A DNA stretch of 39,204 bases, from the NCBI GenBank assembly GCA_000436695.1, contig HF992591.1, positions 1 to 39,204 of the forward strand, in the 5' to 3' direction. Each line of letters begins with the position of its first letter. Positions within the stretch are counted from its first letter, which is position 1. Below are positions 26,408 through 33,569 of the stretch, in pieces. The DNA is from Prevotella sp. CAG:1185 (GTDB taxonomy: Bacteria > Bacteroidota > Bacteroidia > Bacteroidales > Bacteroidaceae). Under the pieces are notes generated by a model. It worked only from the letters and a program-made list of their open reading frames with translations, was not told the DNA's origin and searched no databases. Position numbers and translations under genes: made by a program.

Positions 26408-27271
26408 TTAGCTGAATATAATGGTCTTATTATGATATGTCAGAATTTTTCTTTCAATATGCTTGGTCACAGCACGACTTAAGACTATTTTTTCCAAGTC
26501 GCGTCCCTTGAGGACAAGACTTTCAGGAGTGTCTTTATGTGTTATTCTAACGACATCCTGTTCAATAATCGGGCCTGCATCCAATTCTGTAGTAACATAA
26601 TGGCTTGTAGCACCAATAATTTTAACTCCACGTTCCCATGCCTGATGATAAGGCTTCGCACCGACAAAAGCAGGCAAAAAAGAATGGTGGATATTGATTA
26701 TATGATGAGGATAAGCCTTTATAATTCTCTCACTAAGTATCTGCATATACCTGGCAAGGACAATGAATGTAATTTTTTCTTTATTCAATAACTCCATTTC
26801 AGCCTGCTCTACCTCATCTTTGTTAGAATGATCCCTATTAATAGACCATACATAATATGGAATATTGAATTGCTCTGCCACATATCTAAGATCCTCATGA
26901 TTGCTTATAATACATGGAATTTCGACATTCCATTCACCTGCATTGTAACGCGCAAGAAGATCATATAGGCAGTGACTCATCTTACTTACGAATATAGCCA
27001 TACGAGGCTTAACATCATTAAAATACAAGTTGAAAGTCATATGATATCTTGTGGCATACAATGTCTGGATATATTCCTCAAGCTTTTCTCTCGGAATAAC
27101 AAATTCATCCATTTCCCACTCTATCCTCATGAAAAACATCCCATCCTGCCGGTCAACGTATTGATCCAGATATACGATATTTCCCATATTATCTGTAATA
27201 AACTTCGTTATCTCTGTGATAATGCCCGGCTGGTCTGGACAATGAAGCAATAATATAGCAGTAGGTTTCAT
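26408..27271 (-). CDS. purU: Formyltetrahydrofolate deformylase
   Basis: The 287-aa enzyme hydrolyses 10-formyl-THF to formate and THF. An N-terminal ACT domain (about 5-85: LLHCPDQPGIITEITKFI) precedes a formyltransferase-like fold with INIHHSFLPAFVGAKPYHQA (catalytic His and preceding Asn) and the catalytic Asp in ELDAGPIIEQD. It is the first gene of the long run and only 1 nt from hisH. The ACT domain suggests control by a small molecule; in E. coli PurU senses methionine and glycine, but the ligand here is unknown. Confidence 0.95.
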   Translation of the reverse strand: MKPTAILLLHCPDQPGIITEITKFITDNMGNIVYLDQYVDRQDGMFFMRIEWEMDEFVIPREKLEEYIQTLYATRYHMTFNLYFNDVKPRMAIFVSKMSHCLYDLLARYNAGEWNVEIPCIISNHEDLRYVAEQFNIPYYVWSINRDHSNKDEVEQAEMELLNKEKITFIVLARYMQILSERIIKAYPHHIINIHHSFLPAFVGAKPYHQAWERGVKIIGATSHYVTTELDAGPIIEQDVVRITHKDTPESLVLKGRDLEKIVLSRAVTKHIERKILTYHNKTIIFS

Positions 27272-27280
27272 ATTTTTCTA

Positions 27281-27323
27281 ACACACTATTTTTAATGACA
27301 CACTATTTCAAATTGCAAAATTA
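27281..27323 (-). promoter_or_regulatory. Promoter box and repeated leader of the purU-his operon
   Basis: On the minus strand TAATTTTG (27316-27323) is a -7 box 44 nt ahead of the purU ATG; I see no good -33 element. The leader then carries the 11-bp sequence AAATAGTGTGT twice (27298-27308 and 27281-27291, 17 nt apart). Confidence 0.5.
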
Positions 27324-27351
27324 TTAAAAAACTCCGAATAATCAGCCATAA

Positions 27352-27372
27352 TATCCTAATAAATTTAGGATA
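27352..27372. promoter_or_regulatory. Palindrome between purU and paaK, possible operator
   Basis: TATCCTAA-N5-TTAGGATA, a perfect 8-bp inverted repeat. It lies just upstream of where the purU -33 element should be and about 85 bp before the paaK -33 element, so it could serve either divergent unit. Confidence 0.35.
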
Positions 27373-27455
27373 ATACTCAAAGTGGCACAAAACCATAATA
27401 ATTGAAAGGAAAAACGCAATAAAAATTACAGTAAAAGTATTTTTCTGAAATTTTA

Positions 27456-27486
27456 TTGCTAATATCAAAATAAAAGTGTAATATTG
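27456..27486 (+). promoter_or_regulatory. Promoter of the phenylacetate-CoA ligase gene
   Basis: TTG (27456-27458), 20 nt, then TAATATTG (27479-27486), seven of eight bases to the -7 consensus. The ATG is 38 nt downstream. Confidence 0.5.
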
Positions 27487-27523
27487 CAAACTAAAAACAT
27501 AATTTACAAAAAATACCGGTTAT

Positions 27524-28831
27524 ATGAACGAAGAGTATTGGCAACCTCAAATAGAAACTATGCCCAGAAAAGAACTTGAGCAACTGCAATTAAAAAAACT
27601 GAGGCAGACTATAAGCATTGCGCTAAACTCAAAGATGTATAAACACAAGTTTGATGAACTTCACATAACACCGGACTCAATAAAAACACTTGACGACATC
27701 AGAAAGATTCCATTTACCACCAAACAGGACTTAAGGGACAATTACCCATTCGGACTTGTGTGTGGCGACATGAAGGATGCTGTAAGAATACATTCATCAA
27801 GCGGAACTACCGGTCATCCGACGGTAGTGGTATACTCACGGCATGACATCGATTCATGGGCTAATATGATAGCAAGAAACATGTATATGGTAGGCTGCAG
27901 AAATACGGACGTGTTTCAAAACAGCTCTGGCTACGGGATGTTCACCGGTGGACTTGGATTCCAATACGGAGCTGAAAAACTGGGCGCCACAACAATTCCC
28001 GCCGCAGCCGGAAACAGCAAAAGACAAGTGATGTTTATACGCGATTTTGGCACAACATGCCTTCACGCCATACCAAGTTATGCAATACGTCTGGCCGAAG
28101 TATTTAAAGAGGAAGGCATCGATCCGAGAAACACCAAGCTGCGCACATTATTCATTGGAGCAGAACCGCATACTAACGAACAGCGACTAAAAATAGAAAG
28201 ACTGCTTGGTGTTAAGGCATATAACAGCTATGGCATGACAGAAATGAATGGTCCTGGTGTCGCATTCGAATGCAAGCAGCAAAACGGTATGCATCTTTGG
28301 GAAGACAATTATATTGTTGAAATCATCGACCCGGAAACTCTTGAACCCGTTCCCGACGGAGAAACAGGAGAAATGGTGCTAACTACTCTCGACAGAACCA
28401 TGATGCCGATAATAAGATATCGCACACGCGACATTACTAGAATAATACCCGGCGAATGTGAATGCGGAAGGACACACAGACGCATTGATAGAATAAAAGG
28501 ACGAACTGACGACATGTTCATTATTAAAGGCGTAAATGTATTCCCCATGCAAGTCGAAAAGATTCTTATACAATACCCCGGCATTGGCAGCAATTATCTT
28601 ATAACGCTTGATACAATAGCTGACAACGACGTGATGACAGTGGAAATAGAACTCGAGGACATGAAGTCTGACACATATCCAGAATTACAAGAAATGGCCA
28701 GGACTATACAACGAGCACTGAAAGACGAAATTCTACTTACACCAAGAGTCAAATTCGTGAAGAAAGGAACATTGTCTGTATCTGACGGTAAAGCGGTAAG
28801 AGTAAAAGATCTTCGTGAAGGCAGAATGTGA
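27524..28831 (+). CDS. Phenylacetate-CoA ligase (PaaK family)
   Basis: The 435-aa adenylate-forming enzyme shows the P-loop SSSGTTGHPTVVVY (about 91-104), the A5 region YNSYGMTEMNGPG, and GRTDDMFIIKGVNVFP near the C terminus, all as in PaaK. It would activate an aryl acetate to its CoA ester. In Bacteroidetes such genes are often beside indolepyruvate ferredoxin oxidoreductase and may serve in aromatic amino acid synthesis from phenylacetate or indoleacetate; that partner is not here. The DUF3256 gene follows after 61 nt and may be cotranscribed. Confidence 0.9.
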   Translation: MNEEYWQPQIETMPRKELEQLQLKKLRQTISIALNSKMYKHKFDELHITPDSIKTLDDIRKIPFTTKQDLRDNYPFGLVCGDMKDAVRIHSSSGTTGHPTVVVYSRHDIDSWANMIARNMYMVGCRNTDVFQNSSGYGMFTGGLGFQYGAEKLGATTIPAAAGNSKRQVMFIRDFGTTCLHAIPSYAIRLAEVFKEEGIDPRNTKLRTLFIGAEPHTNEQRLKIERLLGVKAYNSYGMTEMNGPGVAFECKQQNGMHLWEDNYIVEIIDPETLEPVPDGETGEMVLTTLDRTMMPIIRYRTRDITRIIPGECECGRTHRRIDRIKGRTDDMFIIKGVNVFPMQVEKILIQYPGIGSNYLITLDTIADNDVMTVEIELEDMKSDTYPELQEMARTIQRALKDEILLTPRVKFVKKGTLSVSDGKAVRVKDLREGRM

Positions 28832-28892
28832 AATAGCATAGACATTATTAATACTTTACAGAGTATAAACAATAAAATCAGTATAAATCAAG

Positions 28893-29540
28893 ATGAAACT
28901 TTTAGCATTTATTATTTTCTTGTTTTGCGGCTCAGTTTCCGCCATGGCTCAACAAACAATAAAAGAAATTATTGGAAACATGCCTGAAAGCGTTATTCCG
29001 TATATTAACGATGATCAAAGGGCTGAACTACAAAAATTTACAGGAGAAAAAGATACTGTAAAAATTAAAAATGTTTTTAACGGCACTACGTCAATTGATA
29101 CAATCAGCAGTAACTATGCTAAAATTAGCATGAGTAAAGTGGCCGACATGCAATTAATTTTGCTGCCTACTAGCGATTCAACTCAAATTATATGTGCCAT
29201 TAAGACTGTAAATAGTCCAATAAAGGACAGTTCAATAAGATTTTACTCAACAGACTGGCAGCCTATTAATTCAACTTTCGGACTGCCGGAGAACCCCGAT
29301 ACAGACTCACTAATGAATATGTTCGTGCAGAAACCTGACACCATTACAGAAGAGAATTTTACTAAATTACGCAATTACATTGAGCCGGTTATTGTATATG
29401 CCGACTTTAAAAGTCAAAACAACATAATAACATTTAATTTGAGTCTTCCGTTTATCCCAAAAGATAAAATAAACGAGCTGAAAGCGATAACAAAGAAAAT
29501 TTCTTTTAAATGGAATGGACAATTTTTTAAAAAATGTTAG
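28893..29540 (+). CDS. DUF3256 family secreted or envelope protein
   Basis: The 215-aa protein has a Sec signal peptide (MKLLAFIIFLFCGSVSAMAQ, cleavage near residue 19-20), then NMPESVIPYINDDQRAELQKF, which matches how I remember DUF3256 proteins of Bacteroidales. No catalytic motif is apparent. The function is unknown. It lies 61 nt after the ligase gene, with no terminator in between and none directly after it until the hairpin at 29642. Confidence 0.7.
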   Translation: MKLLAFIIFLFCGSVSAMAQQTIKEIIGNMPESVIPYINDDQRAELQKFTGEKDTVKIKNVFNGTTSIDTISSNYAKISMSKVADMQLILLPTSDSTQIICAIKTVNSPIKDSSIRFYSTDWQPINSTFGLPENPDTDSLMNMFVQKPDTITEENFTKLRNYIEPVIVYADFKSQNNIITFNLSLPFIPKDKINELKAITKKISFKWNGQFFKKC

Positions 29541-29565
29541 AAACGCGCATATTTAGTAGAATTTA

Positions 29566-29597
29566 TTTGGATAATACTGGTAAAAGAAATACCTTTG
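29566..29597 (+). promoter_or_regulatory. Strong promoter of the small RNA unit
   Basis: TTTG (29566-29569), 20-nt spacer, TACCTTTG (29590-29597): a full match in both elements with ideal spacing. The same pair with the same spacing stands in front of tRNA-Pro in this window. No protein start follows before a terminator. Confidence 0.75.
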
Positions 29598-29601
29598 CAT
29601 C

Positions 29602-29674
29602 GTGTTTTTCATGGTATTAGATTATTAAGGTTAATAAAAAGATTGGTTGTCGTGAGACAATCAATTTTTGTTTT
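29602..29674 (+). ncRNA. Candidate free-standing small RNA, about 70 nt
   Basis: Transcription from the promoter at 29566-29597 should start near 29602 and end at the hairpin 29642-29665. That hairpin pairs ATTGGTTGTC with GACAATCAAT (10 bp, one G-U) around a GTGA loop and is followed by TTTTGTTTT. The 40 nt in front contain CATGGTATTAGATT and AAGGTTAA and do not fold strongly. The only ATG opens a five-codon frame, so this is unlikely to code. I have an unverified impression that close relatives of this block recur in Bacteroidales genomes. The start is estimated and its function is unknown. Confidence 0.6.
29642..29674 (+). terminator. Terminator of the small RNA unit
   Basis: A 10-bp stem with one G-U pair, a 4-nt loop and a T-rich tail; A residues before and T residues after could extend the stem. 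It may also end transcripts coming from the ligase/DUF3256 genes. Confidence 0.75.
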
Positions 29675-30131
29675 ATATATACCCATCATTTATATAACGT
29701 TTAAACCAATACAACCATATCAAATAATAAGTTGCTGCAAGTCGCTGATGTATTCTGAAAAACGCAACAATGGGAAACAATTATAAAATAACAATATTGA
29801 CAGTTTTTTTATAATACTCATCCAAGGCAGAATGTATTCTTATAATTAATTCATATACTAAAATTACAATATAGTAACAATCATAATGCTACCAAAACTT
29901 AAAAAGACCTGCCATTATGATTTTCATAAGTATACCATTTTTCATTCCAAAATTAATCACACCTTGTTTATTATATAAAACCATGTCTATAATATATGCA
30001 TGTGCTAATTATCACCATTTCAAGACCTTACGTCTAAAACTTAAGGCCATGTGCAACCATTGTACATCTAAATCTGAATAAGACATCATGTTTTATGCTG
30101 TAAAAGGCCGTATTTTGCATAACATTTCAGC

Positions 30132-30152
30132 GTGTTTTGCATCGCAAAACAC
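30132..30152. repeat. Perfect short hairpin, possible remnant of an intergenic repeat
   Basis: GTGTTTTGC and GCAAAACAC flank a 3-nt ATC spacer. There is no T run, so it is not an intrinsic terminator. It sits in a gene-free stretch. Confidence 0.4.
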
Positions 30153-30348
30153 TGCATTTAAACAGAAAAGAAGCCCCATTTAAAGGATTATTCAGCCTAA
30201 AGACATATCAAAAGCCATAATTTATCGCAAATAAACAGCATTAAAACAATCTGCAAATACCTATTTATCTAATTTTTGATGAAATTATTTTCTAGCAAAA
30301 TAACATATCTAAGCGCCCTAAACCAACAATATGTAAATTTAGAATATC

Positions 30349-30399
30349 AAAAAAATCTACAACTAACGGAGCTAATTCATAATGCTCCTTTAGTTGTAG
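30349..30399 (-). terminator. Terminator embracing the hisB stop codon
   Basis: A 16-position stem with one mismatch (30357-30372 with 30384-30399) closes an 11-nt loop and is followed on the minus strand by A and seven T (30349-30355). The hisB stop (30377-30379) lies in the loop and the last hisB codons form the 5' arm. Confidence 0.8.
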
Positions 30400-31453
30400 G
30401 CAACTCAAAATGATATATATCACGCTTTACGGCCATCCTCAATGCACGTGCGAAAGCTTTAAATATTCCTTCAATTTTGTGATGCTCATTGATACCTTCT
30501 GCCTTAATGTTAAGATTCATTTCAGCCGAATCACTAAAGCTTTTAAAAAAGTGCAAGAACATTTCAGTAGACATATCTCCTATTTTCTCACGTTTAAAGT
30601 CTGCATCCCATACTAACCATGGTCGGCCGCCAAAGTCAACAGCAACCTGACACAGACTATCATCCATTGGCAAACAATAGCCATAACGCTCCATACCGCG
30701 CTTGTCGCCCAATGCTTTCTTAAAGCATTCGCCCAAAACTATTGCCGTATCCTCTATTGTATGATGCTCATCAACATTCAGATCGCCTTTGGCATGTACA
30801 GTTAAATCCATCATTCCGTGTCTGCCAATCTGCTCGAGCATATGGTCAAAGAATCCAATACCCGTTGAGATGTCGCAACGTCCTGAGCCGTCAACATTTA
30901 AGCAGACTTCAATATCGGTTTCTTTTGTAGTTCTCTTTATTGTTGCCATACGTTCACCAGCAAACAATATCTCGGCAATTTTATTCCAGTCAATGCCATT
31001 ATCACCAAGAATCAAAGCTCTGCAACCTAAGTTTTCAGCCAACTTACGGTCTGTTTCGCGGTCACCAATGACATAACTGCCTTCAATATTATAATCAGGA
31101 TTATCTATATATTCAGTCAGCATACCTGTGCCTGGTTTGCGGCAAGGGCTGTTATCTTCGGGGAAATGTCTGTCAATATGCACTTCATCAAAAACAATAC
31201 CCTCACCTTCCAATGTTTTCATAACAAAATTATGCACAGGCCAAAAAGTATCTTCAGGAAACGAGTCTGTCCCCAAGCCATCTTGATTACTTACCATAAC
31301 CAAGCGGAAATCAAGTTTTGAGCATATAAACCCAAGATTTTTAAATACTCCATCAACAAACTTGAGTTTATCAAAAGAATCAATCTGTTCGTCTTCCGGC
31401 TCCTCAATGAGCGTTCCGTCACGGTCTACAAATAATACTTTCTGTGGATTCAT
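30377..31453 (-). CDS. hisB: Bifunctional histidinol-phosphatase / imidazoleglycerol-phosphate dehydratase
   Basis: The 358-aa fusion has an N-terminal HAD phosphatase (about 1-165: LFVDRDGTLIEEP with the DxD nucleophile pair, SNQDGLGT, CRKPGTGML) and a C-terminal IGPD domain (about 170-358) with the metal-binding motifs FFDHMLEQIGRHG, DEHHTIEDTAIVLGE and EHHKIEGIFKAFARAL. It catalyses the sixth and eighth steps of the pathway. It is split from hisHAF-IE, about 3.1 kb away. Its ATG overlaps the stop of the upstream membrane-protein gene by four nt. hisG, hisD and hisC are not in the window. Confidence 0.95.
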   Translation of the reverse strand: MNPQKVLFVDRDGTLIEEPEDEQIDSFDKLKFVDGVFKNLGFICSKLDFRLVMVSNQDGLGTDSFPEDTFWPVHNFVMKTLEGEGIVFDEVHIDRHFPEDNSPCRKPGTGMLTEYIDNPDYNIEGSYVIGDRETDRKLAENLGCRALILGDNGIDWNKIAEILFAGERMATIKRTTKETDIEVCLNVDGSGRCDISTGIGFFDHMLEQIGRHGMMDLTVHAKGDLNVDEHHTIEDTAIVLGECFKKALGDKRGMERYGYCLPMDDSLCQVAVDFGGRPWLVWDADFKREKIGDMSTEMFLHFFKSFSDSAEMNLNIKAEGINEHHKIEGIFKAFARALRMAVKRDIYHFELPTTKGAL

Positions 31454-32334
31454 TGCTTTAACTTTAAAAATTCTTTTCTCTCCTTTTCACGAGTTTCAAT
31501 ACTTCCATACATAAAATAGCATACAAAAATGACAAAAATATTTATGTACAGGCATATAAAAGACGAAACCGCAACAACGACATACTGCAAAACGCCAAAA
31601 TACGCAGGCAGCCCGGAAGGGTCTCCAAGATAATTAACTCCCATAACAGACAATGTGTCAGCCATCGAGATTATAGCCATCGGAATGGAAACAAAGAACA
31701 TGCATACAGCTGCGCATAATGCGGCAAGCAATAACGTAATGAAAATGAAGCCCCAATATCGCCATCCTACTTTATATGCCTTAAAGAAAACCTTACTTAG
31801 TTTACTTTCCGGCTCAAGCACATATTTTGTGAAGACGTAGATAAAAGGAAGAAAAACACATCCAAATAATACAGAAGAACAAATAATAACGAGCATAACT
31901 TCTGCCAGTTTATCTGGAGTAACAACGGCGTTTCCTCCGACAGTCATATAGACAAGCGCCCACTGTACGACAGAAACCACCACAGAAAAACACAGATATA
32001 CGATAAAAAGCCTTAAACATCTCACGACATTCCACTTCATGGTCTGTCCACCTACAAGCATAAACACTCGCGCAACATATACTATTTGAAGACAAGCCAT
32101 CAGCACACCGGCGACGATAAGCCAAACGAAAGATGGAGACGCATAGCCTCCACCGGTCAGCACTTTTACATAAAACATTGACGTCAACGCTATCGAAAGC
32201 GCAAAGAGCAATGTGTAAAGCCACGTATGTCTGAAAATCTGACGAATATTGTCAAACAGCATTCTATGTGATGCCGAAATACAAGCTGTATAACTACGGC
32301 TTTTATTTAAAAGTTCTTGTTTAAGATCGTTCAT
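31450..32334 (-). CDS. Unknown polytopic membrane protein upstream of hisB
   Basis: I do not recognise this 294-aa protein. About six hydrophobic helices are visible: near 38-58, 68-92, 108-132, 142-170, 195-225 and 245-280. A basic, polar N terminus and a charged C terminus (ETREKERKEFLKL) lie outside them. No signal peptide, transporter or enzyme motif stands out. It starts its transcript behind a TACCTTTG box and overlaps hisB by four nt (ATGA), so the two proteins are probably made in step. Whether that reflects a shared role or only convenience is unclear. Confidence 0.75.
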   Translation of the reverse strand: MNDLKQELLNKSRSYTACISASHRMLFDNIRQIFRHTWLYTLLFALSIALTSMFYVKVLTGGGYASPSFVWLIVAGVLMACLQIVYVARVFMLVGGQTMKWNVVRCLRLFIVYLCFSVVVSVVQWALVYMTVGGNAVVTPDKLAEVMLVIICSSVLFGCVFLPFIYVFTKYVLEPESKLSKVFFKAYKVGWRYWGFIFITLLLAALCAAVCMFFVSIPMAIISMADTLSVMGVNYLGDPSGLPAYFGVLQYVVVAVSSFICLYINIFVIFVCYFMYGSIETREKERKEFLKLKQ

Positions 32335-32355
32335 TTCTTTTTTTATTAATTAATG

Positions 32356-32363
32356 CAAAGGTA
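32356..32363 (-). promoter_or_regulatory. -7 box for the membrane protein-hisB unit
   Basis: TACCTTTG on the minus strand, 21 nt upstream of the ATG at 32334. No TTTG at the expected -33 distance. Confidence 0.5.
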
Positions 32364-32407
32364 ATAATATTCCGCATATATGAAATGGTATTATCGATAA
32401 AAATTGC

Positions 32408-32415
32408 TAACTTTG
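32408..32415 (+). promoter_or_regulatory. -7 box for the oxidoreductase operon
   Basis: TAACTTTG, a full -7 match without a clear -33 partner. It implies an unusually long leader of about 150 nt (to 32575) that carries GATAAGTT twice (32421-32428, 32470-32477), a near-perfect 10-bp inverted repeat (32433-32442 with 32461-32470) and a 7-bp one (32468-32474 with 32484-32490). Confidence 0.45.
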
Positions 32416-32575
32416 CAGAAGATAAGTTGCACCATTCTAAGCATCAGGTATACGCACCACGCTAAGAATGATAAGTTTTAGCATTATCATAGATAAAAAA
32501 ATAAGGCAGTTGTAAATCATTAATTAAAACAATACTGTTCTTTATTCTAACCATTATCAATAATAAGGATATATT

Positions 32576-33559
32576 ATGAAAAGAATAAAATGGGGGTTCA
32601 TTGGTTGCGGTGAAGTTACCGAGAAGAAATCCGGACCAGCATTTAATGAGATTGAAGGTTCTGAAGTGATAGCTGTCATGAGCAGAAATGAGACAAAAGC
32701 ACGCTCATATGCAGAACGCCACCACATAAGCAAATGGTATACTGACGCCCAAGAACTGATTGACGACCCTGACATAAATGCTATATATATAGCAACGCCA
32801 CCGTCAAGCCATGCCATTTACGCTATAATGGCTATGAGGGCAGGCAAACCTGTATATGTAGAAAAGCCTCTTGCTGCCAACTATGACGACTGTGTTAGAA
32901 TCAACAGAGTGAGTGAACAAACAGGAATACCATGCTTCGTGGCATATTACAGAAGATACTTGCCATACTTTAAACGGGTCAAAGAAATAATAACCAGCGG
33001 TACGATTGGTGACATAATGAATGTTCAAATTCGCTTTTCATGTCCGCCGCGCGACCTGGACTATTCATCAAAGGAGAAACTTCCATGGAGACTTCAGCCG
33101 GATATTGCAGGCGGCGGTTATTTTTACGACCTTGCACCACATCAATTAGACTTGATGCAAGATTTATTTGGTGTAATAACTGAAGCCGAAGGTATATGCG
33201 CTAACCGTGCCGGACTATATCAAACAGAAGACAGTATCAGCGCATGCTTTAAATTTGAAAGCGGAGTTCCTGGAAGCGGGTCTTGGTGCTTTGTCGGACA
33301 TAAATCGGCAAAAGAAGACAGAATAGACATCGTTGGAAGTAAAGGTAAACTCGGATTTTCAGTTTATAATTATGATCCGATTCATCTTGTAACTAATGAA
33401 AGTGAAACAAGCATAACAGTAGACAACCCTCCATATGTCCAGTTGCCTATCATCAAGGCTGTGGTTGAAGATTTACAAGGTTTTGGCGCTTGTTCATGTA
33501 CTAGTGTATCAGCAACTCCAGTAAATTGGGTAATGGATCGTATTTTAGGAAAATTTTAA
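32576..33559 (+). CDS. Gfo/Idh/MocA family oxidoreductase
   Basis: The 327-aa protein has the N-terminal Rossmann fold (GFIGCGEVTEKKSGPAF, about 7-23) and the family catalytic motif in PVYVEKPLA (Lys about 97), then a C-terminal alpha/beta domain with DIAGGGYFYDLAPHQLDL. Members oxidise or reduce sugars and inositols with NAD(P). An AAGGA sequence 9-13 nt ahead of the ATG is a rare Shine-Dalgarno-like match here. The two following genes are 10 nt and 1 nt away and encode exported proteins, so an envelope-sugar substrate is conceivable but unproven. Confidence 0.88.
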   Translation: MKRIKWGFIGCGEVTEKKSGPAFNEIEGSEVIAVMSRNETKARSYAERHHISKWYTDAQELIDDPDINAIYIATPPSSHAIYAIMAMRAGKPVYVEKPLAANYDDCVRINRVSEQTGIPCFVAYYRRYLPYFKRVKEIITSGTIGDIMNVQIRFSCPPRDLDYSSKEKLPWRLQPDIAGGGYFYDLAPHQLDLMQDLFGVITEAEGICANRAGLYQTEDSISACFKFESGVPGSGSWCFVGHKSAKEDRIDIVGSKGKLGFSVYNYDPIHLVTNESETSITVDNPPYVQLPIIKAVVEDLQGFGACSCTSVSATPVNWVMDRILGKF

Positions 33560-33569
33560 ATTCACCGGC

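Larger units (their letters stand above)
29541..30376. other. 836-bp intergenic region downstream of DUF3256 gene
   Basis: No protein gene recognised. The left part holds the promoter-to-terminator unit at 29566-29674. The right end holds the hisB terminator. Between them the sequence is AT-rich, with one strong short hairpin (30132-30152) beside AAAAGGCCGTATTTTGCA-like sequence that may be a decayed repeat. Confidence 0.6.

Noticed and set aside
29595..29786. 63-codon plus-strand frame across the small RNA unit
   Set aside because: It would start before the expected transcript start, runs through the terminator hairpin, and has the composition of non-coding AT-rich DNA.
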